Assembly (NCBI GenBank): GCA_964016985.1
Contig: OZ024828.1
Coordinates: 4,861,701-4,925,700, forward strand
Reading direction: 5' to 3'
DNA length: 64,000 nt
From: Anodontia alba
Taxonomy: Eukaryota; Mollusca; Bivalvia; Lucinida; Lucinidae
Part shown: positions 8,845-20,164 of the stretch, one piece after another
Position numbering within the stretch: the stretch's first letter is position 1
Layout: each line of letters opens with the position of its first letter
Made by a program: the position numbers and the translations under genes
Notes under the pieces: model-generated
What the model saw: only the letters and a program-made list of their open reading frames with translations
Databases searched by the model: none
Told to the model about the DNA's origin: nothing

Positions 8845-10865
8845 AAAGACTTTTTACCACCACCCCCCTCCCCCCCCACCCCCCCCCCAACCAATAGATT
8901 CGGGGGATATAGCATCAGCATGGCGTCCTTCCATCTGTAGATGCATCCTTGTTATTTCCATAACTTTGATACCCTTAGATGTATTTCGATAATATTTGAT
9001 AGGAATGTAGAGGAGGACCAGTAGGCATGTCGCGTGCAAGAGAGACGACCTTACTGTCTTCATTATATAGTTAATTCCCCTGAAGCCGAAATCTTGTGCA
9101 GGCCATAACTCCCATACTGTATGAGATAATTTGATAATATTTGGTAGGGATGAAGAGGAGGACCAGTGGGCATGTTGCGTGCGAGAGAGATAACTCTCAC
9201 TTTATTCTTTATGTAGTTATCTCCCCTGAAGCAGAAATTGTAGACTCATCCTTGTGCGCCCCGTAACTTTGATACCCTTAGACATATTTCGATAATATTT
9301 GGTAGGAATATACAGAAGGACCAGTAGGCATGTCGGGTACAAGAGAGAAAACTCTTACTGTCTTCGTTATGTAGTTATCTCCCCTGAAGCTGAAATCTTG
9401 TGCAGGCCATCACTCCCGTACTGTTTGAGATAATTTGATAATATTTGTAGGGATAAAGAGGAGGACCAATAGGAGGGTCTTATTCAAGAGAGACAACTCT
9501 CACATCATTCGTTATATAGTTATTTCCCCTGAAGCAGAAATTGTAGACGCATTCTTGTACGCTCCATGTCTTTGATACCCTTAGACATATTTTAGTAATA
9601 TTTAGTGGAAATAAAGAGGAGGACCAGTAGGCATGTCATGTGCAAGAGAGACAACTCTTACTGTCTTTGTTATGTAGTTATCTCCCCTGAAGCCAAAATC
9701 TTGTGTAGGCCATAACTCCCATACTGTTTGAGATAGTTTGAAAATATTTGGTAGGGTGAAGAGGAGGACCAGTAAGCATGTCTCGTACAAGAGAGACAAC
9801 TCTCACTTTATTTGTTATGTAGTTTTCTCCCCTGAAGCAGAAATTGTACTCATCCTTGTGCATTCCATATCTTTGATACCCTTAGACATATTTTGGTAAT
9901 AATTGGTAGGAATGAAGAGGAGGACCAGTAGGCATGTCACATGCAAGAGACAACTCCCACTTTCTTTGTTAAGTAGTTATCTCCCCTTAATCCGAAATAT
10001 TGTGCAGGCAATAACTCCAATACTATTTGAGGTAATATGATAATATTTGATAGAAATGAGAAGGAGGACAAGTAGGCATGTCTTGTACAGGAGAGACAAC
10101 TCTGACTTTCTTCGTTATGTAGTTATCTACCCTGAAAAAAAAACCTAGTGCGCTCCATAACTTTGATACCCTTAGACATATTTTGATAATGTTTGGTAGA
10201 AATGAAGAGGACCAGTAGGCCTGTTGTGTGCGAAGAGGACCAGTAGGCCTGTTGTGTGCAAGAGAGACAACTCTCACTTTCTTCGTTATGTAGTGATCTC
10301 CACAGAAGCCAAAATCTTGTGCAGGCCATAACTCCCATACTGTTTGAGATAATATGATAGTATTTGGTAGAAATGAAGAGGAGGACCAGTAGGCATGTCA
10401 CGTGCAAGAGAGACAACTCTCACTTTCATCTTTGTTATGAAGTATCTCCCCTGAAGCCAAAATCTTGTGCGCTCCATAACTTTGATACCCTTAGACACAT
10501 TTTGATAATGTTTGGTAGAGGCATTGGTAACGACCAGTAGGTGTGTCACATGCAAGAGAGATGACCTTTGCTGTAGTTGTTTTCTAGTTACCTCCCCTGA
10601 ATGAATTTCTAAGCCAAATTCTTGAGTATGTGGTTTGAAATACTTTGTTAATGTTTGGTAGAGGCATAGATAATGACCAGTAGGCATGTCGTGTTCAAGT
10701 GTACTCTCTCTTTCTTCATTATGTACTTATCTCCCCTGATGCCGAAATCTTGTGCAGGCCATAACTCCCATACTGTTTGAGATGACTTGATAATTTTTGG
10801 TAGGGACATATATCAGGTCAAGAAGGTGTGTAGCATGCAAGAAGGACAACTTTTACTCTGTTGAT
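8845..10865 (+). mobile_element. Tandem-array element A (~142-bp units, alternating types)
   Basis: It begins with a C-rich tract (8860-8891) and continues in about 13 units containing TTTGGTAGGAATGAAGAGGA, CCAGTAGGCATGTCG, GCAAGAGAGACAACTCTCAC and GTTATCTCCCCTGAAGC. Two unit versions alternate (one with CATAACTTTGATACCCTTAG, one with CATAACTCCCATACTGTTTG), a higher-order pattern of about 285 bp. No coding potential. Related units begin the element at 21666. Confidence 0.8.
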
Positions 10866-11540
10866 TTTTTACCCCAATAAACATACAGCAAGTTCCTGTA
10901 CCTTTACAAAGCATTTATATTTGCTATTATTTCTGATATGTACACTCACAAATTCAAAGTATTTGCAAATATTGTGTACCCTGTATTAAGTAACTATTAG
11001 ATGATTTTGACAAAAATAAAAAAAAAATAATAAAGAACACACAAAAATAAAATCATTAACAGTACACCTATCATTGTTTTCACTTAATATTTTGGTCACA
11101 TTTCATACTATCTTTGCATCTTGTTTTTACTTTGCCCTGTTTCAATATTTCCTTATATCAATTAAAATACACAAAATTTAGAAATGACGGGTTGGTCATG
11201 GAATTTGCCATCTCTGATGGCTACTTTTTATATACTGCTGTACCTGCAGACAGTCCTACAAGGATTGTCTCCAGGTATGGTTACGTATCCGGAGACCCTC
11301 GGTTTCCAGGTACGGCACCGTACTCGGAGACACTTCCTTAGAATAAATGTCAACCATGCACATCTTTTAGAGTGTTGCTGCTGTATCAGTGCACATTAAC
11401 CTTTTTTACTCTCTAGGCTAATCCTGCAGACGAGAAGTTGATGATATTTTTCTAAAACAAAAACAAAGAAAAACAAAAAGAAAAAAAAAAAGAGTTTTTG
11501 TTTTCTGGTAAAAATATAAGAAAAATATTTCAAAATGTTG
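10866..11540. other. Intronic stretch without assigned feature
   Basis: AT-rich. Contains the inverted partner of 7770-7840 at about 11245-11340 and A-rich sequence at 11455-11492. No exon or known repeat end recognised. Confidence 0.5.
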
Positions 11541-11544
11541 TAGG

Positions 11545-12600
11545 GTGAATTTTTTACCCAGAGCTAAGCGTCAATTTTTCAGCAGACGACACTGAAATAT
11601 TTTTATACCCCGCCACACAATTATTATGGTTTCACGTTGGATGTCCGTGTGTCTGTCCGTCCGTCCATCCGTTTTTTGTTTCCGGATGATAACTTGAATA
11701 AACATCAATGGATTTTCACCAAACTCGGTATGTGCATTGATATTGTGAAGATCTGGTTTGGGATTGCAAATGGGCAAATTTCGTCAAATTTTTACGGAGT
11801 TATCTGCCCGAGACACGCCCATATTTTAGTTTCTGGATGATAACTTGAGTAAATAACAAGGGATTTTCACCAAACGCTGTATGCATTGATATTAAGAAGA
11901 TCTGGTTTGGGATTGCTAATGGGCAAATTTTGTCAGATTTTTACTGAGTTATCTGCCCGAGACATGCCCATATTTTTGTTTCAGGACGATAACTTGAGTA
12001 AATAGCAAGGGATTTTCACCAAACTTGCTGTATGCATTGACATTAAGGAGATCTGGTTTTGGATTGCTGATGGGCAAATTTCGTCAGAGTTTTACGGAGT
12101 TATCTGCCCGAGACATGCCCATATTTTCGTTTCCGGATGATAACAAGGCCTTTTAACCTAACTTGCTATATGCATTGATATTATCGAGATCTGGTTTAGG
12201 ATTGTTATATGTCTATTGATATTATCAAGATCTGGTTTAGGATTGTTATCTGTCCCTCTTTCATTTTCTGTCCAGACATTTTCACAACGATAACTTTAAT
12301 ACATTATGCTTGCGGTGCTTTTATTTTTCTTGTTTTTCCTGGGAAACAGGATTTGATATTTCATGCAAATTATCTCCAAGGGAGACAATTTGCTTAAAAT
12401 GTAAAATTCTATTTTCTGGAATAAATAAGAAAAGTAACATTGCAATATGTTGTCTGCTGAAATTGCCTAGAGAGTGCTTAAGCATCAGTTTTCAGCATTT
12501 TGAAATATTTTTTGTATATTTTTCCCAGAAATTAGTTTTGACATTTCATGCAAATTGTCTCCAATTTGAATGAAATGTCAAATTCTATTTTCTGGTTTAT
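11545..12600. mobile_element. Degenerate foldback family 3 (ACCCAGCATGC / CAGCAGA...)
   Basis: TTTTTACCCAGAGCTAAGCG and TTTCAGCAGACGACA at 11550-11590. Beyond the array at 11600-12265 are CATGCAAATTATCTCC, GGAGACAATTTGC, TGTCTGCTGAAATTG and a second CATGCAAATTGTCTCC. The same blocks recur at 40856-41165, 43200-43402 and 50425-50830. An array element appears to be inserted in it. Confidence 0.55.
11600..12265 (+). mobile_element. Tandem-array element B, copy 1 (~165-bp units)
   Basis: Starts TTTTTATACCCCGCCACAC, then GTCCGTCCGTCCATCCG and about four units of GATAACTTGAGTAAA, GGATTTTCACCAAACTTGGT, GCATTGATATT, GAGATCTGGTTTGGGATTGC, AGTTATCTGCCCGAGACACG. A second copy lies at 20961-21510. Confidence 0.8.
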
Positions 12601-12651
12601 CTGTAACATAAGTAATGTCATTTGTTGCCATTGCGGCTTATGCCTATCTTC

Positions 12652-12757
12652 CCAGTCAGCATTCTATGTAAATCTATATCAGGCCGTCATCGGCCTGTCA
12701 GCATAGCTGACGGGCCGATGACGGCCGGATGTAGATTTACGTAGAATGCTAGCTGGG
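12652..12757. mobile_element. Small fully palindromic MITE (CCCAGC ends)
   Basis: Both ~48-bp halves are near-perfect complements: CCCAGTCAGCATTCTATG ... GGCCGTCATCGGCC against GGGCCGATGACGGCC ... GTAGAATGCTAGCTGGG. Confidence 0.85.
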
Positions 12758-13149
12758 TTTTAGGTAGGGTGTTTCATAACCATGCGCAATAATAAAATTT
12801 GATTTTCTACCTAACCACAATTTCTATTTTAACAAAATTTTCAGGATATTTAGATATTTATATAGCTCTTCAGTTGGTAGCAAATTTACCAAATTTAATA
12901 ATCACATTGTCGTGTATGACTACTCCGCAATTTCTGTTTGGGGAAGGGGGCTTTCATACCAGATCTTCCAGAGCAACTCTCGAGTCTTGATCAATAAATT
13001 AATATACAGTTTCATGTTACACAAGTAAAAACTCACATCATTTTATGAAGTGCAGGTGTTGATCAGTTCTGCATGGGTCCCTGTAAAACACCCATAAGTG
13101 TGGAGGTAAGGATGCTGTTCCTGATGCTGTACCATCAATGAAGTTTCCT

Positions 13150-13320
13150 GATCAGGCACTTTTTTCCAGCTGAAAAGCACTGACATTTTTTCTCATTTCT
13201 TCACAAAATTGTGTTGTGTACTCATAAGAAGTGCCTTGCTTTTCAAAGCACTTTTAATGAAGCAATTCTAATGAGTACCTACAACACATTTTCTTGGAAA
13301 AATATTATGTGGATACCCTC
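13150..13320. mobile_element. Foldback element (ATTAGAAG family)
   Basis: GTACTCATAAGAAGTGCCTT ... AAGCAATTCTAATGAGTACC with outer arms TTTCTTCACAAAATTGTGTT and ACACATTTTCTTGG. Partly decayed palindrome. Confidence 0.6.
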
Positions 13321-13332
13321 TTTGATTTTGAT

Positions 13333-13548
13333 AATTCTTTCGTGGAGATTTATCTTAAAATGTTTTCTACTGTCATTCTGTCCCTTCCTCTGATTCAAGA
13401 AGGGCAGTTGTCAGTTTCTGGCAAAAGAATGTGCACAATACTGGTTAACCGCTTAGAGGACTAAGCCTGCCCAGTAAAAGTATGGTTAGGTAAACTGACC
13501 GGGCTCAACACAACCCCATGGGCTGTAAAACCTCAATACAAACAAACC
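13333..13548 (+). mobile_element. SINE family 1, head missing
   Basis: Begins at TTCGTGGAGATTTATC (body) and keeps the conserved CTGATTCAAGAAGGGCAGTT, TGGTTAACCGCTTAGAGGAC and the tail. No A/B boxes. Confidence 0.8.
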
Positions 13549-13651
13549 CTCTATGGCTTTGATAATATGAAAGCCAAAGGCAGAGACACAGGACTACAAC
13601 TTCTTGTATGATCACACACAAAAAATGCTGATATGAAGTCACAGGTACAAA

Positions 13652-13855
13652 TTAACCCTTGTCCTGTTGAACCAGGATATACCCTGTCTTTGCAAACAGT
13701 GTAGATCCAGATCAGTTAAGCCATCTGATCTGGATCTGCACTGTTTGTCATTAAGTATTTGAATTTGTATGAACAACTTGGATCAAGTAATCTGATTGGC
13801 TGAAAATTAGAAGTTGGTGTGGCATGTTAATTTATTCAGCAGGACAAGGGGTTAA
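13652..13855 (+). mobile_element. TTAA-flanked piggyBac-like MITE
   Basis: TTAACCCTTGTCCTGTTGAA at the left and TTCAGCAGGACAAGGGGTTAA at the right (one extra G). TTAA target plus CCCT terminus fits piggyBac. The core hairpin is GTGTAGATCCAGATCAG...CTGATCTGGATCTGCAC. Other copies: 15885, 31944, 40642, 59459. Confidence 0.75.
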
Positions 13856-14126
13856 GCTAGCTAAACTTAACCAAAATAGAATGTCCCCCAGTGTGACCAT
13901 ATTACACGTATGGGATTGATGGAAACACGGTATCACATGGGCCCTATGCTGCTTATGAGGAAACAGTATCACATTCTACATGAGACACCAAGAGCAGTAT
14001 GACCCGGATCTACACTGTTTGCTTAGAGACTGTCGATCCAAGTAGTAAGGATTAATACGGAATGTATTTGTTCACCACTCACAGCCTACATTATACTGAG
14101 TATAAGGGCATATGTTTTTGTCCATA

Positions 14127-14341
14127 CACTACAACCTCTTTATAACATGGTTCATTATAACATGGTTTTGGATATAACACGGTTCAAGACGGATCGCAAA
14201 AATGTATCGATTATATTGAAAAATGACCATACATGGTCATTTTTCAATATAATCTATACTTTCTTGTGTGGATATAACACGGTTGTTTAACTAACACGGT
14301 TTATGCTATGGACCCCAATAGTAGTGTTAATAGTGGTGTAA
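14127..14341. mobile_element. TATAACACGGTT palindromic MITE
   Basis: TACACTACAACCTCTTTATA with repeated ATAACATGGTT / ATAACACGGTT. The central palindrome is TGAAAAATGACCATACATGG and its complement. Right end about GTTAATAGTGGTGTA. Probably TA-targeted; termini not firmly set. Confidence 0.5.
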
Positions 14342-14605
14342 TAAGTTTTGTTTTAATCTTACTCAAATATCTAGGGTTTAATGAAATTCAGAATATTCAC
14401 TTATTGCATCAAATTCTCTGTCATATGGACAGCTTGTCTTTCAAAAAATCACCCAGCAGATATTCAGATACAATTGTACTTTGACCAACCATTCAATAAT
14501 CTTATTATTTAAGCATTTATGTAATAATTGGTCAAAGTATCTACAATAACTAGAATGTGTTGAGTCTGTATTTTTGGTGGATGTCAGTACTAAAATGGAC
14601 CTTTT

Positions 14606-14937
14606 CATTATGAAAACGCGCCTATTCAAATATATTGAAAATTTTATAACCAAAACACTAAAATTTTCAGATAAAAAATTCAGATATTTTTCATATTTCT
14701 GCTCAAAACATAGATTTTGGGTACTTGTTAGAACTGCCTCAAGGCCGTTAGAACTGCCTCGAGGCCGTTAGAACTGCCTCGAGGCTGTTAGAACTGCCTT
14801 GAGGCAGTTCTATGTAATACCCACAATCTATGTTTTTTAGCTAATAAGAAAAATAATGTATACCCCTGTAAATCCCAGTTTTACTATATAAAAGGTGTTC
14901 AGGGGGTCAAAACTATATAGGCATGTTTTTTGTGATG
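14606..14937 (+). mobile_element. CATTACGAAAACA MITE with expanded centre
   Basis: Standard family ends (CATTATGAAAACGCGCC / GCATGTTTTTTGTGATG). The centre holds four head-to-tail copies of GTTAGAACTGCCTCGAGGCC (14728-14806) instead of the usual single hairpin arm. Confidence 0.85.
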
Positions 14938-15080
14938 TGGTGCACTTAGTGGTTTTTTGCTGCATTTTGCACTGTTCATGATTTTGCAATAAATCCTAAC
15001 AAACGATACAGTTAATTGCAGCTATGGCATAACACCATATTCATGGCATATGTTCTTGCCTTTGCGTTACAGTGTATTGT

Positions 15081-15385
15081 GGCGGGCCTCGGTGGCTCAG
15101 TTGGATGCACCGTCCGACTGGAGACCAAGAGGTCGCTGGTTCAACCCCCGCCGAGGTCGGCAACATTCTCTCGTGGAGATTAATCATGAAATATTTTCTA
15201 CGGTCATTCTCTCCCTTCCGCTGATTCAAGAAGGGCAGTTGTCAGTTTCTGGCGAAAGAATGTGCACAATACTGGTTAACAGCTAAGAGGACTAAGCTAC
15301 CCAGTAAACGTGTGGTTAGGTAAACTGACCACGCTCGACATGACCCCATTGGGTTGACTGGGCCGTAAAACCTCAACACAAACAA
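15081..15385 (+). mobile_element. SINE family 1, full length, beside HSD17B10 exon 2
   Basis: Head GGCCTCGGTGGCTCAGTTGG, B-box GGTTCAACCCCC, body and CAACACAAACAAA tail. It is flanked by the 12-bp duplication ACAGTGTATTGT at 15069-15080 and 15386-15397. The second duplication ends 16 nt before the exon 2 acceptor junction. Confidence 0.95.
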
Positions 15386-15413
15386 ACAGTGTATTGTATG
15401 GATTTCTTTTCAG

Positions 15414-15578
15414 AATGCTGTAACCTTAGTTACTGGTGGAGCTTCAGGACTGGGTCGAGCATGTGTTGAACGGTTTTTGAAGCTGGGATCAAGAGTTGTA
15501 CTCTGTGACTTACCGAACTCAGAAGGCCAAAATATAGCTGAAGAGCTAGGAAAGGATTGTATTTTTGCACCAACTGAT
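15414..15578 (+). CDS. HSD17B10: HSD17B10 exon 2: NAD-binding Rossmann segment
   Basis: The exon is 165 nt, phase 0 to 0, with acceptor TTTTCAG and donor GAT|GTAAGA. It encodes residues 9-63: the glycine-rich nucleotide motif TGGASGLG (15-22), then VVLCDLPNSEGQ, where the Asp after beta-2 marks NAD(H) rather than NADP(H) preference in short-chain dehydrogenases, then FAPTD. Similarity to vertebrate HSD17B10 is high. The ATG at 15477 inside this exon is internal and not a start. A full-length SINE with 12-bp target-site duplications lies immediately upstream, leaving 16 nt of unique intron before the exon. Confidence 0.95.
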
Positions 15579-15632
15579 GTAAGAAACTTATTCAGGGTCT
15601 ACACTGTTTGCCTTTCCACCAAGTATTTAAGA

Positions 15633-15720
15633 AAGGAAGTGGTTAGCTGTCAGGAACCAGACATTTAGCCAGGCCACACTGGAGAGGCTAGCCATTCGGA
15701 ATTAGATCAATATATGTATA
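15633..15720 (+). repeat. Repeat paired in inversion with 19985-20110
   Basis: GAACCAGACATTTAGCCAGG ... GCTAGCCATTCGGAATTAGA TCAATATATG. The reverse complement of 19985-20110 gives AGAACCAGATGCTTAG...GGCCATCCGGAATTAGATC. Same repeat in opposite orientation, with an extra internal stretch in the right copy. Confidence 0.6.
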
Positions 15721-15884
15721 TGCGAGTGCATCTTTAATATAATGCAGCTGTTATAATTTATTTATTTACCTATAATGGTGACATAATATCTTGTTTCACA
15801 CATGGTTGTGATCTTGGGGGGTCATTAGCGTGTTTGGTACATCTTAATTTACATGCCCATTTTGCATGCTATATATTATTCTAC

Positions 15885-16216
15885 TTAACCCTTGTCCTGC
15901 TGAACCCAGATAAACACTGCCTTTGCGTTAACCGCTTAGAGGACTAAGCCTGCCCAGTAAACGTGTGGTTAGGTAAACTGACCACGCTCGACATGACCCC
16001 ATTGGGTTGACGGCGGTAAAACAACACAACACAACAAACACTGCAAACAGTGTAGATCCAGATCAGCTGGCTTCTGAAGAAACCAACTGATCTGGATCTG
16101 CACTGTGTGCTATTCAGTTTATGAATTTATGTCAGCAATCTCGATCAAGGTATCTGATTGGCTGACATTTAGAAGTGGGCATGGCCTCCTGATTTATTCA
16201 GCATGACAAGGGTTAA
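15885..16216 (+). mobile_element. TTAA-flanked piggyBac-like MITE with nested SINE tail
   Basis: TTAACCCTTGTCCTGCTGAA ... TTCAGCATGACAAGGGTTAA. Between CCTTTGC and AAACAGTG of the left arm sits a 3' piece of SINE family 1 (15929-16047). Confidence 0.8.
15929..16047 (+). mobile_element. SINE family 1, 3' fragment nested in a MITE
   Basis: GTTAACCGCTTAGAGGACTA ... GACCCCATTGGGTTGAC, ending AACACAACACAACAAACA. Extreme 5' truncation of a retroposed copy. Confidence 0.8.
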
Positions 16217-17230
16217 AGGTCTTGAATAGGATGCAACTTCACTTTGTTTGTGGAATGTGAGCAAAATGGAAAGTGGTATGTTTAGTCAGCTTAGTAAACC
16301 ACATCATATGAAGTCAAAATTATCAGCTTTGTACCTAGCAATAGGTTCACAGTTTGGAAGCCCATAACTAACATCTTGTGCACAAATGGGTTGTGAGCTT
16401 CAGGTTCATGACAAAACATAGAAAGACAAAACATAGACCGGACATAACATAGACACGACAAAAGACAGAACGACACAACATAGATAAAAAAAAGATAAAA
16501 AAAACCCCCAGAAAATATGTAGAAAAAATGTTGATAATTTTCAAAAACAGAAAATTTTATTTCCATATTTTTACAAAAATATTGTTTTTTTGTTTTTTTT
16601 TGTTTTTGTTTTTTTCCGATCCGTAAAATATTTAGTTCAGTGTAGCATTGGCGAGCAATAATGGGCACCAATACATGTGTATTTCTCGGAATTACCGGAC
16701 ACCTACTCGTTTGACAAGACTAATATGATGTACTATGTGCCATTCCTTCCAGCATGTAATCCATACATGTATGTCCATTGTCAGTTTGGGTCTCAAATTC
16801 AGAAACGATTGTGCGAACACACTTTTCACGAGATAAGATTTGCCACTCTTTTTCCCCACTGACACAATGCGAAGGAGAGTCTGTTTTGACTTGTCAGTGT
16901 TTGATTGTTTGCCTTGTAAGACCCACAAGGGTTGATGTATAGTTAAACCCCAACACAATCAGTCGCCTTGTAAGAATTCTAATAATTTCCAAATATATGC
17001 AACAAAGTCTTCTGCCTTGTCAGGAAGTATTAATTTGATCTCACAGAATGCACTAATTACTGGTTGGGTGCGACAAAAGGTAGATAATTATCTTTCTTTT
17101 GTCATTCTGTTAATTGTCTTTCTATTAATGGTCCCTTCTGCCTTATGACATGTCTATGTTATGTCGGTTCTTCCTTTTGTCTTTCTGTGTTTTGTCGGAT
17201 ACAGGTGAGCTTCAAAGAATAATTGGCCAT
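16217..17230. other. Intron 2 stretch with minor repeats
   Basis: Homopurine-rich 16440-16620 with repeated AAAACATAGA/GACACGACA motifs; a related inverted version lies at 17080-17200 (TCTATGTTATGTCGGTTC, TTTTGTCTTTCTGTG). The tail of SINE family 3 lies at 16919-16962 (CCCACAAGGGTTGATG...AACCCCAACACAA). No exon seen. Confidence 0.5.
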
Positions 17231-19767
17231 TATTATACCCCCGCGTACGAAGTATGTGGGGGTATATTGTTTTCTCTTTTCCGTTCATCCGTTCATCCGT
17301 CCGTTCGTACGTACGTTCGTTCGTTCGTTCGTTTGTTTGTCTTTCTGTCACAGGGTCAAAGTTTTTGCGTTAAAGTTTATAAGACCTCATATTTTGAAGA
17401 CCCTTTGATGGATTTCATTCATATTTGGCATGATGGTAGATATAGGTCTAAAGTTTTTATCAGCACCATCCCCACCCCAGGGGTGACCTTGGGGTCAAGG
17501 TCACGGACTTCGAATTTTCATAAATAAAGTCAGGGTCAAAGTTTTTGCGTTTAAGTTTATAAGACCTCATATTTTGAAGACCCTTTGATGGATTTCATTC
17601 ATATTTTGCATGTTGATAGATATAGGTCTAAAGTTTTTATCAGCACCATCCCCTACCCGGGGGTGACCTTGGGGTCAAGGTCACGGACCGAATTTTCATA
17701 AAAAAGTCAGCGGGCCCCCGTAGCCTAGTGGATAAGAGAGTTGACTCTTAATCCATTAGGTTTCTCACCGCTGTGGTTCGAGCCTCGCTCGGGTCATATG
17801 TGGGAAAGCCAAGTTCTGCTTACGGATGGTCAGGTGGTTTTTCTCCGGGTTCTACGGTTTTTGCCCACCTTCGATGAATGATCGGCTTGATATAAGTGAA
17901 ATATTCTTGAAAGGGCCGTAAAACCCAAATAAAAAAAAAAAAAAAAAAAAGTCGGGGTCAAAGTTTTTGCGTTAAAGTTTATAAGACCTCATATTTTGAA
18001 GACCCTTTGATGGATTTTATTCATATTTGGCATGATGGTAGATATAGGTCTATAGTTTTTATCAGCACCATCCCCACCCCGGGGGTGACCTTGGGGTCAA
18101 GGTCACGGACTTAGAATTTTCATAAAAAAGTCAAAGTTTTTTGTGTTTAAGTTCATATAGCTATATCATCAAGACCCTTTAGGAATTTCATTTATGTTTG
18201 ACATGTTGCTAGATATCGGCCTAGAGTCTTACTCCGCATGATCCCCACTCAGGTAGTGACCGAGGTCAAGGTCACAAACTTGGAATTTTCATATAAAAGT
18301 AAAAAATTTTTGCGTTTAAGTTTATATAGCCATATCATCAAGACCTTTTGTTAAATTTCAGTATTCCCTAATTGAAAGGCCAGCGGATATAGCTATCAGC
18401 AAGGAATCTGTTGGTCTGTCCGTCCATCCGTTGAAGTATTATTCGTTCATACTTTATTTTTGTCTTAGGGTCAAAGTTTTTAGTTAAAGTTTATAAGACC
18501 TCATATTTTGAAGACCCTTTGATGGATTTCATTCATATTTGGCATGATGGTAGATATAGCTCTAAAGATTTTATTGGCACCATCCCCACCCCGGGGGGTG
18601 ACCTTTGGGTCAAGGTCACGGACTTCCAATTTTCATAAAAATGTCAAAATTTTTGTGTTTAAGTTTATATAGCTGTATCGTCAAGACCCTTGTGGAATTT
18701 CATTTATATTTGACATGTTGCTATATATCGGCCGAGAGTCTTACTCCGCATGATCCCCACCCCGGGTCTGACCGAGGTCAAGGTCAGGAACTTAGAAGTT
18801 TCATTTAAAAGTAAAAGTTTTTGCTTTTAAGTTTATATAGCCATATCATCAAGACCTTTTGTTAAATTTTATTATACCCTAATTGAAAGGTTGAGCGGAT
18901 ATAGCTATCAGCAAGGAATCTGTTTGTCTGTCCATCCATCCGTTGAAGCATTATTTGTTCATACTTTATTTTTGTCTTAGGGTCAAAGTTTTTAGGTTAA
19001 AGTTTATAAGACCTTATATTATGAAGAGCCTGTGATGGATTTAATTCATGTTTGGCCTGATGGTAGATATAGGGCTTAAGTTTTTATCAGCACCAACCCT
19101 ATCCCGGGGAATAACATTGGGGTCAAGGTCACGGACTTAGAATTTTCATAAATAAGTCAAATTTTTTGTGTTTATGTTTATATTGCTATACCATCAAGAC
19201 CCTTTGAGGAATTTCATTTATATTTTACATGTTGGTAGATATAGGTCTAGAGTTTTACTCAGCATCATCCTTATCCCGGGGTATGACCTTGAGGTCAGTT
19301 CACAGACTTAGAAATTTCATATAAAAGTAAAAAAAACAAAATATTGCATCTAAGTTTATATAGCTATATTATGAAGACCCTTTTGTTGGTTTCATTAATA
19401 TTAAGCATGATGGTATATATAGGTCTGAAGTTTTTCTCAGCACCATCCCCAAGCTGGGGCATGGCTTTTAAGTCAAGGTCACAGACGTTTCATACAAATG
19501 TCATTTTTGCTTATATTATAAAGACTGATTTCACTGGTATATGGTGATAGTTATAGGGCTAAAGTTTTATTTAGCTCAATCCCTGCACCTGTGCCTGACC
19601 TTTGAGGTCAAGGGCTTCATATTACTGTGTGATTGAATTTTTTCAATGTTATAACATATAGCATACAACTGCCATCTCCATAGTCAAAGCTACATACTTT
19701 GTGCTCTTTAAAAGGTGGCGGTAGCGCTAGTCGGGGGTATATGTGCCCCACTGGGCACTTTGTCTAG
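17231..19767 (+). mobile_element. Helitron2-like array element C, copy 1
   Basis: The 5' terminus is a palindrome, TATACCCCCGCG..GTATGTGGGGGTATA (17234-17266), followed by (GTTC)n and about 12 units of 170-190 bp (GGGTCAAAGTTTTTGCG, TTTGAAGACCCTTTGATGG, TTTGGCATGATGGTAGATAT). The 3' side has TCGGGGGTATA, an inverted copy of the 5' end, then hairpin GTGCCCCACTGGGCAC (19743-19758), TTTGT and CTAG followed by TT. It encloses a SINE at 17709-17950. The whole lies in HSD17B10 intron 2. Confidence 0.8.
17709..17950 (+). mobile_element. SINE family 2, tRNA-Lys-like head, poly(A) end
   Basis: GCCCCCGTAGCCTAGTGGAT (A-box), GACTCTTAATCC (anticodon arm as in tRNA-Lys CTT), GGTTCGAGCC (B-box), then TTTTTCTCCGGGTTCTACGG, a motif like the conserved central domain of several animal SINE superfamilies. 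It ends GGGCCGTAAAACCCAAAT and about 19 A. AAAAAAGTC occurs on both sides as a target-site duplication. Confidence 0.88.
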
Positions 19768-20160
19768 TTTATTAAAACTGTTTATAAGAAGTTTAAGTTT
19801 CTTAATTGAATTTCTTTGTCTTTATATGCCACCTTGCATATCACATTCCTCAATCAGAAAGTGTAACAAATAGGCGATATTTATGATTACTAGGATTCAT
19901 TATCATCTATTTTTGTATAATACAAATATTGAATTGCACCAAATTAATAATAATAAAAAGCGTCATTATACCAGAAAATATAAATCACATGCATGTATTG
20001 ATCTAATTCCGGATGGCCAACCTACCCAGCATGGCTTAGCTAGAAGTCAGTTCCAGACGGCTAACCTCTGAGTCTAAGCATCTGGTTCTGGACAGCTAGC
20101 CACTGCCTTTAAGAAATAACTGTAGAAAAAGAAAAATTTAGACAAACTAGAAATGTGTCC
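19768..20160. other. Intron 2 stretch, right partner of an inverted repeat
   Basis: Nothing coding. 19985-20110 is the inverted counterpart of 15633-15720. Confidence 0.5.
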
Positions 20161-20164
20161 ACAG

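Noticed and set aside
15089..15165. tRNA genes at SINE heads
   Set aside because: A and B boxes are present, but the sequence continues into SINE body and tail and the stems are imperfect.
15477..15668. Stand-alone short gene starting at Met 15477
   Set aside because: It is the middle of HSD17B10 exon 2; the frame continues upstream to the acceptor and ends by reading into the intron.
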